Source: an uncultured Pelagibacteraceae bacterium (lineage in GTDB: Bacteria > Pseudomonadota > Alphaproteobacteria > Pelagibacterales > Pelagibacteraceae). From it: DNA of 64,000 nt. Made by a program: the position numbers and the translations under genes. Below are positions 48,114 to 58,513 of this stretch, piece after piece (the stretch's first letter is position 1; each line of letters starts with the position of its first letter). The notes beneath the pieces are model-generated. The model ran no database searches, had not been told where the DNA came from, and saw only the letters and a list, made by a program, of their open reading frames with translations. The stretch lies in the NCBI GenBank assembly GCA_902536305.1, contig CACAWX010000002.1, forward strand, positions 62,001-126,000. Reading direction: 5' to 3'.

Positions 48114-49721
48114 TTATCTGTTCAATATCATGTCAGAGGCTTTTTCAGCAATCATTATTGTTGGAGCATTGGTGTTACCTGAAGTAATATTCGGCATTAT
48201 AGAAGCGTCAACAACTCTCAAATTTTGCAGACCGTGAGCTTGTAATTTATCATTAACTACTGCCTCTTCTCCTTTTCCCATTTTACAAGTTCCAACAGGG
48301 TGAAAAATAGTTTGAGCGTGATCACTTGCAGCTTTTACTAATTCTTCATCATCTGTAATGTGAGTCCCAGGTCTAAATTCTTCTGGTTCATATTTTTTAA
48401 AAGTTTTAGTATTCATCATTATATTTCTTACAATTTTCAGTGCTTTTGCTGCTACATCTCTATCTTCTTGTGTAGACAAGTAATTCATTTTTATTTTTGG
48501 ATTGTCTCTACTATCTTCACTAGCAATATTTATCTCTCCTCTGCTAGTTGGTCTTATATTAGCAACTGTTGGAGTAATTCCATCAAAGTCGTGCATCTTT
48601 GATGCGCCTAGGATATCAGTACTGATTGGTTGAACATGGAATTGAAGATTTGGAGTTGCCCTAGATGGATCACTTTTTACAAATCCACATACTTGGCTTG
48701 CTCCCATTGTCATAGGGCCACTTTGTTTAAAAATATATTCTAAACCAATAAAAAAATTGCCGATTAAACTATTTATTTTACTATTTAATGACTTCAAATT
48801 TTTGACTTTATAAACAGGTCTAAACATTAAATGATCTTGTAGGTTTTTTCCTACACCTTTCAATTCGTGAATAGTTTCTATTCCGTGGTTTTTTAATTTG
48901 TCAGAGTCTCCAATTCCTGAAACTTGCAAAATATGAGGTGAACCAATTGATCCTGCAGATAAAATTACTTCTCTATCAGCTTTTACTGTAATTAGTTTAT
49001 CTTTAAAATAATAATTTACGCCAACAGCTTTTTTACCGTCAAAATTTATTTTTTGAACATGAGCTTTAGTAACTATTTTAAGGTTTGATCTATTTTTAAC
49101 CGGATTTAAATATCCTTTCGCTGCACTACAACGTAATTTTAGTAATTTATTTCTACTTGTTGTAAATTGAAAATAACCGATACCAAAATTATCTCCTGTA
49201 TTAAAATCTTTAGTTCTTGGTATTCCAGTCTCTTCAGCAGCATTTTGAAACTCTTCTAGCATATCCAAATTTATCTTTTTATTTGAAACAGTAATTGGAC
49301 CTTTATCATTGTGAAATTCATTTGGACCAAGCTCATTATTTTCAGATTTTAAAAAATACGGAAAAACATCATCCCATCCCCAGCCTGTATTTCCTTGTTG
49401 TCTCCAATTATCATAATCATTGCTTTGTCCTCTTATCCATAAAAGACCATTTATGGATGAACTTCCCCCTAAAGTTTTACCTCTAGGATATCTTATTGAT
49501 CTATTATTCATTGTTTCATCTTTTTCAGTATGAAAACACCAATCAACTTTTGGATTATGCATTGTTTTAAAATAACCAACTGGAATATGGATCCATGGAT
49601 AAGTGTCTTTACCACCAGCTTCAATTAGAAGAACTTTATTTTTAGGATCTGCGCTTAATCTATTAGCAAGTACGCATCCTGCAGATCCAGCTCCAATTAT
49701 TATAAAATCAAAATTATCCAT
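48114..49721 (-). CDS. GMC family choline/alcohol dehydrogenase
   Basis: [51 protein letters not shown]. Confidence 0.93.
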   Translation of the reverse strand: MDNFDFIIIGAGSAGCVLANRLSADPKNKVLLIEAGGKDTYPWIHIPVGYFKTMHNPKVDWCFHTEKDETMNNRSIRYPRGKTLGGSSSINGLLWIRGQSNDYDNWRQQGNTGWGWDDVFPYFLKSENNELGPNEFHNDKGPITVSNKKINLDMLEEFQNAAEETGIPRTKDFNTGDNFGIGYFQFTTSRNKLLKLRCSAAKGYLNPVKNRSNLKIVTKAHVQKINFDGKKAVGVNYYFKDKLITVKADREVILSAGSIGSPHILQVSGIGDSDKLKNHGIETIHELKGVGKNLQDHLMFRPVYKVKNLKSLNSKINSLIGNFFIGLEYIFKQSGPMTMGASQVCGFVKSDPSRATPNLQFHVQPISTDILGASKMHDFDGITPTVANIRPTSRGEINIASEDSRDNPKIKMNYLSTQEDRDVAAKALKIVRNIMMNTKTFKKYEPEEFRPGTHITDDEELVKAASDHAQTIFHPVGTCKMGKGEEAVVNDKLQAHGLQNLRVVDASIMPNITSGNTNAPTIMIAEKASDMILNR

Positions 49722-49800
49722 GTTAAGAAACTAACTTATACGCCAGAAAAGCTTTACATGCCAATATGTCAAATACAACCATTGGTTTAATCTTCTTAGT

Positions 49801-49829
49801 TTGACTCCTGAAGTCATATCAAGTTTAAT
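49801..49829 (+). promoter_or_regulatory. putative sigma70 promoter upstream of dctP
   Basis: TTGACT (49801-49806), 17-nt spacer, TTTAAT (49824-49829). Confidence 0.4.
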
Positions 49830-49861
49830 TTTGATAATTAATAAACAAAACGGGGGAAATA

Positions 49862-50956
49862 ATGAGAAAATTATTTACTATAGTTTTAAGTTTAGTTGCA
49901 TTTATCGGAATTTCGGTATCTTCAGCGAACGCTAAAACATTAAAGTGTCAAACCGTTCTTAACACTAAGGCAGACGAAGTAAAAATGTTAAAGGACTTTA
50001 CTGACACAGTAACAACACTAACTGACGGTTCATTAAAATTTGAAATTTTGCCAGCTGGTGCTGTTGTAGGAGTTAAAGAAACATTAGACGCAGTAGATAA
50101 AGGATTGATTGATTGTGGATTCGCATGGACACACTATTGGTCTGGTGACCATCCTGCAGCTATGCTATTTGGTTCGCCAGTAGCTGGTGGTGGAGTAGGT
50201 ATAGATAACTTAGCATTCTTATCTTGGTTCCAATACGGTGGTGGTAAAGAATTGTACGACCAATTATGGAAAGAAATGGGAAGAGACATAAAAGGATTTA
50301 TGCTTCAACCTGTAGGCCCAGAAGCTTTAGGCTGGTTTCCAAAACCAATTAAAGATATGGCTGACTTTAGAAAATATAAATTCAGAACGCCTCCAGGAAT
50401 TCCTGGTCAAACATATAAAGACATCGGTATCGCATCTGTAGCAATGGGTGGAGGAGATATTCTTCCAGCATTACAATCAGGTACTATTGATGCAGCAGAA
50501 TGGTGTTGTCCAAAACCAGATTTAACATTTGGTTTCCAAAAAGTATTAAAACACTATTACCTACAAGGTTTACACCAAGTAGTAGTAAATGCTGACTTTT
50601 ATATTACTGGAAAAACTTACAAAAAAATGACTGCTCACGAGAAAAAATCTCTTGAAGTAGCTGCAAATGCTTCATTAGCTAAATCTCTGAGCTACAGAAT
50701 CTATGAAAATGGAAAAGCTTTAAGAGAATTAACTACTAAGCATGGAGTAAAACTTGAAGATACTCCTTCAGACTATTTCGTAGAGTATATGGCAGCAGCA
50801 AAGAAAACATTGAACAAAAACGCAGCAGATAATAAATTTTTTGCTAAAGTTTATGACTCAATGAAAGAGTTTGCTGATATTGCTGTTCCTTTCTGGAGTG
50901 GTGCTCAAATGTCAAATGCTAAGCTAGGAATGGCCCACGCAGCGACACTTAAGTAA
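49862..50956 (+). CDS. TRAP transporter substrate-binding protein (DctP)
   Basis: Signal peptide; DKGLIDCGFAWTHYW; KFRTPPGIPGQTYKDIGIASVAMGGGDILPALQSGTIDAAEW. Confidence 0.93.
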   Translation: MRKLFTIVLSLVAFIGISVSSANAKTLKCQTVLNTKADEVKMLKDFTDTVTTLTDGSLKFEILPAGAVVGVKETLDAVDKGLIDCGFAWTHYWSGDHPAAMLFGSPVAGGGVGIDNLAFLSWFQYGGGKELYDQLWKEMGRDIKGFMLQPVGPEALGWFPKPIKDMADFRKYKFRTPPGIPGQTYKDIGIASVAMGGGDILPALQSGTIDAAEWCCPKPDLTFGFQKVLKHYYLQGLHQVVVNADFYITGKTYKKMTAHEKKSLEVAANASLAKSLSYRIYENGKALRELTTKHGVKLEDTPSDYFVEYMAAAKKTLNKNAADNKFFAKVYDSMKEFADIAVPFWSGAQMSNAKLGMAHAATLK

Positions 50957-50981
50957 TCAGTACAAACATTTAAAGATATAT

Positions 50982-51007
50982 TAGAGCGGGTTTAATCACC
51001 CGCTCTA
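50982..51007 (+). terminator. hairpin between dctP and dctQ (terminator/attenuator or processing site)
   Basis: tagagcgggt (50982-50991) / acccgctcta (50998-51007), then gtttttt. Confidence 0.8.
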
Positions 51008-51035
51008 GTTTTTTAAAAAAAAAGTAAAAAAAATT

Positions 51036-51647
51036 ATGAACGACGAACCTTCTAAAATCGATATTTCAGATGAAACGGCCCAAAGTCGAGGAAGTACTGG
51101 CAAAATGCCAGTGGATATGCCTGAGTGGATGGCAAACACTATTACAACAATAGATAAATTCAGTAAGAAAGTAGGCAGTGTTGTTTGTTGGATTTTAATG
51201 CCCTTAATTTTTGCAATGACTTATGAAGTTATAATGAGAAAATTGTTTTTAGCACCTACAATTTGGGCTTACGACATTAGTAGATTTTTATATGGAGCAT
51301 TATTTATGTTAGGAGCAGGTTATGCTCTTTCTAAAGGTGTTCACATCAGAGCAGATTTTTTATACAGAAACTTTAAAACTAAAAATCAAGGACTTATAGA
51401 TTTTTGGTTATATATTTTATTTTACTTTCCAGGCTTACTAGTTTTTCTTTATATGACAATTGGTTATGTGGGAGAGTCAATACAAAGAGGAGAGAGGGGA
51501 ATGGATACGACTTGGATGCCATATATGTGGCCAATTAAATCGTGTTTATTAATTGGAATAATTTTCTTACTTGTCCAAGGTATTTCAGAATTATTGAAAA
51601 GTTACTGGGCTGCAAAAAAGGGAGAGTGGCCAGGAGAGACTAAATGA
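51036..51647 (+). CDS. TRAP transporter small permease (DctQ)
   Basis: Four TM segments; EVIMRKLFLAPTIWAYDISRFLYGALFMLGAGYALSKGVHIRADFLY. Confidence 0.92.
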   Translation: MNDEPSKIDISDETAQSRGSTGKMPVDMPEWMANTITTIDKFSKKVGSVVCWILMPLIFAMTYEVIMRKLFLAPTIWAYDISRFLYGALFMLGAGYALSKGVHIRADFLYRNFKTKNQGLIDFWLYILFYFPGLLVFLYMTIGYVGESIQRGERGMDTTWMPYMWPIKSCLLIGIIFLLVQGISELLKSYWAAKKGEWPGETK

Positions 51648-52978
51648 TAGCTGAATTAATCGATCCAGCAACGCTGGGTTTTATTTTAGTAGGAGTAATG
51701 CTTTTTGCAATATTTATAGGTTTTCCTATTTCTTTTACATTAATATTTTTAGGTTTTGTATTTGGTTATTTAGGATTTGGGAAATTAGTATTTTACTTAA
51801 TGACCTTACAATTTTCCATGGTAATGACCGAGCAAACGCTCGCCGCCGTACCACTATTTGTCTTTATGGGCATTATGATGGAGCAAGCAGGTTTGATGGA
51901 AAGGTTGTTCTCAGCATTCCAACTTATGTTAGCTAGAGTTCGAGGGTCACTTTATTACGCTGTCTTATTTGTTTCTGTAATTTTCGCTGCGGCGACAGGT
52001 ATAGTTGGAGCTTCAGTAACAATTTTAGGAATTATGGCAGCAAAATCAATGAATAGATCTAATTATAATGTTCAACTCGCTGCAGGAACGATTACCGCAG
52101 GTGGTACTTTAGGGATTCTAATACCACCAAGTATCATGCTTGTTGTCATGGGACCAATTATGGAGATTCCTGTCATAGATTTGTTTGCAGCTGCAATACT
52201 ACCTGGAATACTTTTAGCTTCGTTGTTTGCTGCATACACAACAATTAGATGTATGTTGGATCCAAAGTTAGGTCCACCATTACCAGTAGAGATAAGACCA
52301 ACTAGCATGAAAAAAGTTTGGATAGAATTTTTATTAGGGCTTGTTCCACCAGCAGCATTAGTTTTTGCAGCGCTTGGAAGTATATTATTAGGTTTTGCAA
52401 CACCTACAGAGGCCGCAGGCTGTGGAGCGATGGGTGCACTTTTATTATCACTTGCTTATAAAAAATTAACTCTTCCTAAGTTACAAGAGGCTCTTGTTAA
52501 AACTTTGGAAATAACAGCTCTAATAATGGTTTTAGTAGCTGCTTCAAATTTCTTCGGAGCAGTGTTTGCTAGATTGGGTACACCAACTTTATTAACTGAG
52601 TTTTTACTTGGTCTTGAGATGAATAAGTACTTAATTTTAGCAATGATCATGGTGATGATTTTCTTACTTGGCTGGCCTTTAGAATGGGTACCTATAGTTA
52701 TGATTATTATTCCAATTATATTACCATTAGTTGAAGCTCTTGGTTTTAACCTAACTTGGTTTGCTATTCTTGTTGCAGTAAATCTTCAAACCTGTTGGCT
52801 CTCGCCGCCCGTCGCTTTATCGGCTTATTTTTTAAAAGGCGTCGTGCCTGAATGGGATTTAAAAGATATATATCTTGGAATGATGCAATTTATGGTTTTA
52901 CAATTAATTGGATTAATATTAATAGTTATATTTCCACAAATTGCATTGTGGTTACCAACACTTTTATATGGCAATTAA
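51644..52978 (+). CDS. TRAP transporter large permease (DctM)
   Basis: GGTLGILIPPSIMLVVMGPIMEIPVIDLFAAAILPGILLA. Confidence 0.94.
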   Translation: MIAELIDPATLGFILVGVMLFAIFIGFPISFTLIFLGFVFGYLGFGKLVFYLMTLQFSMVMTEQTLAAVPLFVFMGIMMEQAGLMERLFSAFQLMLARVRGSLYYAVLFVSVIFAAATGIVGASVTILGIMAAKSMNRSNYNVQLAAGTITAGGTLGILIPPSIMLVVMGPIMEIPVIDLFAAAILPGILLASLFAAYTTIRCMLDPKLGPPLPVEIRPTSMKKVWIEFLLGLVPPAALVFAALGSILLGFATPTEAAGCGAMGALLLSLAYKKLTLPKLQEALVKTLEITALIMVLVAASNFFGAVFARLGTPTLLTEFLLGLEMNKYLILAMIMVMIFLLGWPLEWVPIVMIIIPIILPLVEALGFNLTWFAILVAVNLQTCWLSPPVALSAYFLKGVVPEWDLKDIYLGMMQFMVLQLIGLILIVIFPQIALWLPTLLYGN

Positions 52979-54254
52979 ATATTTAAAAAAAGCGCCTAAA
53001 ACAGCATCCACGGATGATGCAAAAACTCGTGAAATTGTTCAAACACTTTTAAAAGATTTAGAAACATCAAAAGAAAACGGCTGTAAAGAACTAACAAAGA
53101 AATTTGATAAGTATGAAGGAGATATAATTATCTCTAAAGAAAGAATTGAGGAAATAAATAAATCTATAGATCAAAAAACTAAAGATGATGTAAAATTTGC
53201 TCATGATAGAGTAAGAAAATTTGCGGAAGCTCAATTAAAAAATTATGGTAATGATTTTGAAATAGAATTATCTAAAGGTTTATATGCGGGACAAAAACTT
53301 GTTCCAGTCAATACCGCAGGCTGTTATATCCCAGGAGGAAGATTTGCACATATTGCTTCAGCTGTTATGAGTGTTACAACAGCGAAAGTAGCTGGTGTTA
53401 AGAATATTATTGCTTGTAGCCCTCCAAAACCAAATCTTGGAGCTCATCCTACTATAATATATACCGCGAATTTATGTGGAGCAGATGTAATAATGAATTT
53501 AGGTGGTATTCCAGCTATTGCTGCAATGACTTATGGATTGTTTAAAAATGCTCCAGCTGACATTTTAGTTGGTCCTGGTAATCAATTTGTTGCGGAGGCT
53601 AAGAGAATCTTGTTTGGAAGAGTAGGAATTGATTTATTTGCTGGACCAACAGAGATAGCAATAATAGCCGATGAAAATGCAGATCCTGAAATTGTTGCAG
53701 TGGATTTAGTCGGGCAAGCAGAGCATGGTTACAATTCACCAGCTTGGCTTTACACCACAAGCAAAGATTTAGCAGACAAAGTATTAAAAAGAGTTCCAGA
53801 ATTAATTAAAGAACTTCCTGAATTACCAAGAAAAAGTGCCGAAGCTGCATGGAAAGATTACGGAGAAGTAATCCTGTGCGACACTGATGAAGAAATGGTT
53901 CAGATAAGTGATGAATACGCTCCAGAACACTTAGAAGTTCAAACAAAAAATTTAGATTGGTTTCATAAAAAACTTAAAAATTACGGATCATTATTTATTG
54001 GTGAAGAAACAACGGTTGCCTACGGCGATAAATGCTCTGGTACAAACCATATTCTTCCAACAAAAGGCGCAGGAAAATATACTGGTGGATTATTTGTTGG
54101 AAAATTTATTAAAACTTTGAGTTTTCAAAGAATGACAAAAGAATCCACTAAACTTGTTGGAGCAGCAGCAGCAAGACTTTCAAGATATGAGGGGATGGAA
54201 GCACATGCAAGAACAGGTGATGCAAGATTAAGAAAATACGGATTCTCAAATTAA
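52968..54254 (+). CDS. histidinol dehydrogenase-family protein, HpsN-like (sulfopropanediol 3-dehydrogenase candidate)
   Basis: CYIPGGRFAHIASAVMSVTTAKVAGVKNI; DLFAGPTEIAIIADENADP; internal ATG at 52968 preferred. Confidence 0.82.
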   Translation: MAIKYLKKAPKTASTDDAKTREIVQTLLKDLETSKENGCKELTKKFDKYEGDIIISKERIEEINKSIDQKTKDDVKFAHDRVRKFAEAQLKNYGNDFEIELSKGLYAGQKLVPVNTAGCYIPGGRFAHIASAVMSVTTAKVAGVKNIIACSPPKPNLGAHPTIIYTANLCGADVIMNLGGIPAIAAMTYGLFKNAPADILVGPGNQFVAEAKRILFGRVGIDLFAGPTEIAIIADENADPEIVAVDLVGQAEHGYNSPAWLYTTSKDLADKVLKRVPELIKELPELPRKSAEAAWKDYGEVILCDTDEEMVQISDEYAPEHLEVQTKNLDWFHKKLKNYGSLFIGEETTVAYGDKCSGTNHILPTKGAGKYTGGLFVGKFIKTLSFQRMTKESTKLVGAAAARLSRYEGMEAHARTGDARLRKYGFSN

Positions 54255-55258
54255 TGCATGCATTAGTCTATACTGGTACAGAGAAGATAGAATACAGAGA
54301 GGAAAAAGATCCAGTTGCTAAACCAGGAGAAACATTAATAAAAGTACAAGCTTCAGGGATATGTGGTTCAGACATGCATGCGTATCACGGTAAAGATGAA
54401 AGAAGAATTCCGCCGTTGATATTAGGTCATGAATTTAGCGGGACTAGCCTAGATGGTAAATTTAAAAATAAACAAGTTGTTGTAAATCCACTTATTAGTT
54501 GTGAAAATTGTGCTTATTGTCAAAATAAAAGAGAGCACTTATGTCCTGAAAGAACAATGATAGGTATGAGCACACCAATGAAAAGAGATGGTGGATTAGC
54601 AGAATTGGTATCTGTTCCAGAAAAAAATATTTATGAGACCCCAAATAATTTAAGTATTAAAGAGGCAGCTTTAGCTGAACCTACTGCAGTAGCTTTACAT
54701 GCAGTTTTATTAGCAGAACAAAATTTAAAGAAACCTTTATCTGAAAGTAAGATTTTAATTCAAGGAGCAGGAGCTATAGGATTGTTATGTGGTTTAGTTT
54801 TAAATAAGGAAAAAAAATCCACAAATATAATTATGTCTGATCCAAATAAAAAAAGATTAGATGAATGTGCTAAGTATTTAAAAGCAGATTTTGTATCACC
54901 AGACAATAAATCAATTAAAGAAAATAATTTTGATCTAATATTAGAGTCCGTTGGCCTAGAAATTACTCGTTATCAGGCTATAAAATCAATAGCACCTGGA
55001 GGGACTATTTTACACATAGGATTAACACAGCCTTCAGGATCTTTTGATTTTAAGAAACTAACAATTCAAGAAGTGACTTTAGTTGGAACTTATTGTTATA
55101 CAAATAAAGATTTTGAACAAACTTTAAAAATTCTTAATGAAAAAAAATTAGGTGATTTAGGCTGGATAGACTACCGAGATTTAAAAAAAGGATCCGAAGC
55201 TTTTAATGAAATACATAATGGAATGTGCGTAGCACCAAAAATAATTCTAATACCTTAA
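54254..55258 (+). CDS. zinc-dependent alcohol dehydrogenase family protein (MDR)
   Basis: GICGSDMHAYHG; ILGHEFSGT; CENCAYCQNKREHLCPER. Confidence 0.88.
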   Translation: MHALVYTGTEKIEYREEKDPVAKPGETLIKVQASGICGSDMHAYHGKDERRIPPLILGHEFSGTSLDGKFKNKQVVVNPLISCENCAYCQNKREHLCPERTMIGMSTPMKRDGGLAELVSVPEKNIYETPNNLSIKEAALAEPTAVALHAVLLAEQNLKKPLSESKILIQGAGAIGLLCGLVLNKEKKSTNIIMSDPNKKRLDECAKYLKADFVSPDNKSIKENNFDLILESVGLEITRYQAIKSIAPGGTILHIGLTQPSGSFDFKKLTIQEVTLVGTYCYTNKDFEQTLKILNEKKLGDLGWIDYRDLKKGSEAFNEIHNGMCVAPKIILIP

Positions 55259-56133
55259 TTACTAAACCATTCAATATATTTATTTTTATTTTCAATCAAA
55301 AACTTAGGTAAAATTTTCTCATTTAACAGTTTAAGTTTATAATTACTTTCCCATTTGTTAGCCGAAGATTTATCTGCAAAGTGATCATAAAACATTTCCT
55401 TATTGGCGATCTTTTCTCTTATTTTTTCAACCGTTATTCCACTTAATCTAAACTCATCATGATGACCAAAATTCATAAATTTTTCATACATCTCTTCTGG
55501 AGTTTTTAGGTTAGTAAAATGCCAACCGCCATCATTAATAACATTTAAATCAATATACTTGTTATCTGAAAATAAAGTATCTAAACGCCAAAAAGGGTAT
55601 TTTTTAAGTTTAATATTTCTTAACCATGACAAAGATTTAAGTTTACTCTTCTTACAACCTTTTGTCCCTGGCCAAAGCATTTTGTCATAAAGTAAATTAA
55701 ATTTAAAATAAATAAAAAGTTGATTAAATAAAACTATTGAGTTTTTATTATTTAGAAATTCATTAGAATTTAAATTTGGAATTTCATCATTATCACTTAA
55801 CATTATTAAATCATTTTCTTCAAATTTTTCTAATTTTTTTAAACATTCATCATAAGATAAGGCTATTCTTTTTAAACTATTTGATCTTTGAAGCGAAGGA
55901 TCATCATTTTCTGGTACAATACCTTCTGGCTCTTTATCAATTATAATATAAATTATTTTATCTTTAAATTTTGGGTAATTATTTATATTAAAATTTAATT
56001 TTTTCTTTTGACCGCTATGAGAGTATGTCGACTCTGTAACAATAAATTTATCAACTTTATCGTTAAGAATATTTAATCTGATTTCGTACATTAAATGTTC
56101 GTTATAAAATGAAGTGCAATCAATGATTTTCAT
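55255..56133 (-). CDS. glycosyltransferase family 17-like protein
   Basis: DCTSFYNEHLMYEIRLNILNDKVDKFIVTESTYSHSGQKKKLNF; DLIMLSDNDEIPN. Confidence 0.82.
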   Translation of the reverse strand: MKIIDCTSFYNEHLMYEIRLNILNDKVDKFIVTESTYSHSGQKKKLNFNINNYPKFKDKIIYIIIDKEPEGIVPENDDPSLQRSNSLKRIALSYDECLKKLEKFEENDLIMLSDNDEIPNLNSNEFLNNKNSIVLFNQLFIYFKFNLLYDKMLWPGTKGCKKSKLKSLSWLRNIKLKKYPFWRLDTLFSDNKYIDLNVINDGGWHFTNLKTPEEMYEKFMNFGHHDEFRLSGITVEKIREKIANKEMFYDHFADKSSANKWESNYKLKLLNEKILPKFLIENKNKYIEWFSN

Positions 56134-56353
56134 AAGTTATTTACTTTAGCTAAAAAATTGTTCACGCGCATTTAAAGATGTCCTAATTAACTCACGTTTA
56201 TGCCAAATATTGTTATTAAATAAATATTTCTAGTTTTAGTTGTGCGTAAAATTGCATAACTGAAATAAAAAATTAACATAGTTATCCTAGTATATCTTTA
56301 AGTAAAATTTAGTAAATCAATTTACAGATATTAATAAGATAACAAAAAAGGAA

Positions 56354-56737
56354 ATGATGAAAAAAATTTTTACTATTTTATTTTTAACGTTTGTTACATC
56401 TGCTTATGCGGGTGGCCATATTACAAAAGCTCAAAAAGAGCAAACTATTCAATGCTTAGGTCATTATAGTGCTACAGCTGTTTTACCTGCTGATAGTATA
56501 GAAGTAAAAAATTTAGAGTTGGCTTTAGCTTCAGTGAAAGTAATACGAGAATATCTTAAAAAAGAAAAAGTTAAAGAAGATGAAATGAACACTGGCATGA
56601 ATAAATACGTAGATAAAGTTTATGGGAAACCTTTTGACAAAGGAATGAACAATAAATGTAATGTATTTATATATAAACAAATACCCGGTTCAAAAGAGGA
56701 AATAGAAAAATTATCAAGAACTATTTATGCAGGATAA
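56354..56737 (+). CDS. hypothetical exported protein
   Basis: Signal peptide TFVTSAYAGG; start of the small-protein operon. Confidence 0.7.
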   Translation: MMKKIFTILFLTFVTSAYAGGHITKAQKEQTIQCLGHYSATAVLPADSIEVKNLELALASVKVIREYLKKEKVKEDEMNTGMNKYVDKVYGKPFDKGMNNKCNVFIYKQIPGSKEEIEKLSRTIYAG

Positions 56738-56739
56738 TT

Positions 56740-57027
56740 ATGAACGGTTACGTAATAGCTAATATAGATGTTAAAAATATAGAAGCTTACAAAGAATATG
56801 TTGAAAAAGTTTCTCCTATTGTCAAAAAATTTGGTGGAGAATATTTAATTAGAGCAGGGGAGTACAAAGTAATAGAAGGAAAGTGGAAGCATCCAAGAAC
56901 AGTAGTAATTAAATTTCCTTCATACGAAAAAGCTTTAGAATGGTATAACTCTGAAGAATATAAACCGGTTAAACCGATAAGATTAACCAACTCATACGCT
57001 AATGCAATTATAATAAAAGGAGTTTAA
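56740..57027 (+). CDS. DUF1330 family protein
   Basis: GYVIANIDVKNIEAYKEYVEKVSPIVKKFGGEYLIRAGE; WKHPRTVVIKFPSYEKALEWYNSEEYKPV. Confidence 0.92.
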   Translation: MNGYVIANIDVKNIEAYKEYVEKVSPIVKKFGGEYLIRAGEYKVIEGKWKHPRTVVIKFPSYEKALEWYNSEEYKPVKPIRLTNSYANAIIIKGV

Positions 57028-57061
57028 AAGTTTTAGCTTATAAAAATAACAAAAGGAAAAA

Positions 57062-57349
57062 ATGAAAAACTATATGGTAACTCATACTTTTAAGTCTGCT
57101 GAGATGAAAGCAAAGTTTACAGAAACAGTAGCTTCAATGAAAATGGAAGATATTATTAAAAGTATGAAAAGTGACAATGCAGCTTGTCAAATGACTTGGA
57201 ATACACCAGGCGATACAATGGAAATGTTTTGCTGGTGGAAGGGAAAAGATGAACAAGCAATTATTAATCAACTAGGTCAAATGAATGATTTTTTCACCCC
57301 TCATAAGTTTGTTGAGTGTACAGATCAGGTCATGGACTATAACGCATAG
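57062..57349 (+). CDS. small hypothetical protein, possibly ferredoxin-like alpha/beta fold
   Basis: MKNYMVTHTFKSAEMKAKFTETVASMKMEDIIKSM; SD aaaaggaaaaa. Confidence 0.7.
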   Translation: MKNYMVTHTFKSAEMKAKFTETVASMKMEDIIKSMKSDNAACQMTWNTPGDTMEMFCWWKGKDEQAIINQLGQMNDFFTPHKFVECTDQVMDYNA

Positions 57350-57356
57350 GATATAT

Positions 57357-57773
57357 ATGATCGATAAATTTGGAAACGCATTTTATTTAATAATTTACTT
57401 AGCACATTTTATTATAGTTGGTAGCTATGCTTACCAGTTAGTATTTGATACTAAAAAATTTCTAAAGGGCAGAGGAGTTGATAAAACTGCTACTTTAATC
57501 ACGAGATTTGCTGGTTCATTTATGATCGCTACTGTTTTAATGGCAATTTATATTGGTTTTATTAGATCAGGCGGTGTAGAGGCCACTTGGGCATTCTTCA
57601 ACTTAGTTTTTATAATGAATGTTTCAATTTTATTTACAAATTTTTATACATTAAAAATTGACAAAACAGGTTTAACAAAAAAAACTAGAAATGATGGAAT
57701 TTACGCTCCACTAGTTCTTGTTATTATCAGTGCAATTCTGTGTTATGGTTTAGCTGATAAAATTTACGTTTAA
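57357..57773 (+). CDS. small multi-pass membrane protein
   Basis: ATG at 57357: MIDKFGNAFYLIIYLAHFIIVGSYAYQLVF; hydrophobic segments. Confidence 0.7.
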   Translation: MIDKFGNAFYLIIYLAHFIIVGSYAYQLVFDTKKFLKGRGVDKTATLITRFAGSFMIATVLMAIYIGFIRSGGVEATWAFFNLVFIMNVSILFTNFYTLKIDKTGLTKKTRNDGIYAPLVLVIISAILCYGLADKIYV

Positions 57774-57781
57774 GGAGTAAA

Positions 57782-58075
57782 ATGGCAAAGTTTATGAATA
57801 TTGTTAGATGCAAAGTTAAATCATCTAATAAAGAAGAATATTTGAAAAAAATTGATGATATGCCTAAGTTTGAGGGTCAAATTTCAGCAAAATATATTGA
57901 AACAAAACCAAACGAATTTTTTATGATAGGGGAATGGAATTCTGAAGATGATATTGCTAAAGCAAGACCAAAAATGATTGAATTTTTGGACACACTTCGG
58001 CATACTTTGGAAGAACTGTCACCAGATTTGGGAGTAACAGATCCTCACTCTGGTACAGTTGTAATCGAGAAATAG
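57782..58075 (+). CDS. antibiotic biosynthesis monooxygenase-like (dimeric alpha/beta barrel) protein
   Basis: MNIVRCKVKSSNKEEYLKKIDDMPKFEGQISAKYIETKPNEFFMIGEWNSEDD; SD aaggag. Confidence 0.75.
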   Translation: MAKFMNIVRCKVKSSNKEEYLKKIDDMPKFEGQISAKYIETKPNEFFMIGEWNSEDDIAKARPKMIEFLDTLRHTLEELSPDLGVTDPHSGTVVIEK

Positions 58076-58090
58076 GAAAGGAGAAATGTT

Positions 58091-58411
58091 ATGACAAAGA
58101 TGTACATTATGGGAAACTATACCGAAAAAGCCTTTCAAGGTTTTTTAAAAGATCCAAATAGTGACAGAAAAGCAGTAGTTGAAAAACTTGTTCAAGGTGT
58201 GGGTGGAAAATTGCACACTATGGATATCGTGAGAGGATCATACGATTTTTGTGTAGTTGCAGATCTTCCAAGTTTTGATGATTTTGCTGCTGTAAAACTA
58301 GTGGTAGAGTCGACTGGAGCTGTGAAAAATTTATCAGCACTTGAAGCTATAGATTTTAATAAGGCTACAACAAAAGCTTCGAAAATGTCTTACAAAGCAC
58401 CGGGTCAATAA
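58091..58411 (+). CDS. GYD domain protein
   Basis: MYIMGNYTEKAFQGFLKDPNSDRKAVVEKLVQGVGGKLHTMDIVRGSYDFCVVADLPSFDDFAAVKL. Confidence 0.85.
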   Translation: MTKMYIMGNYTEKAFQGFLKDPNSDRKAVVEKLVQGVGGKLHTMDIVRGSYDFCVVADLPSFDDFAAVKLVVESTGAVKNLSALEAIDFNKATTKASKMSYKAPGQ

Positions 58412-58427
58412 AAAAAAGGAAGTAAAA

Positions 58428-58496
58428 ATGTTGAAATTTTACCTAATAGGTAAGATAAGTGTAGAATTAATTAAGAAAATGCACCTAAAAGCGTAG
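58428..58496 (+). pseudogene. truncated GYD-like remnant or 22-aa peptide
   Basis: MLKFYLIGKISVELIKKMHLKA* after aaaaaaaggaagtaaaa; N-terminus aligns by eye with the upstream KMYIMGNYTEKAFQGFLK. Confidence 0.45.
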
Positions 58497-58513
58497 TTAA
58501 ACCAGGAAAATAA

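Noticed and set aside
46081-49486. Several plus-strand ORFs (46081, 46800, 47301, 48360, 49295)
   Set aside because: All antisense to supported minus-strand genes (M23 peptidase, SDR, TerC, GMC); no recognisable motifs.
52072-52650. Minus-strand ORFs within dctM
   Set aside because: Antisense shadows of a conserved TRAP permease.
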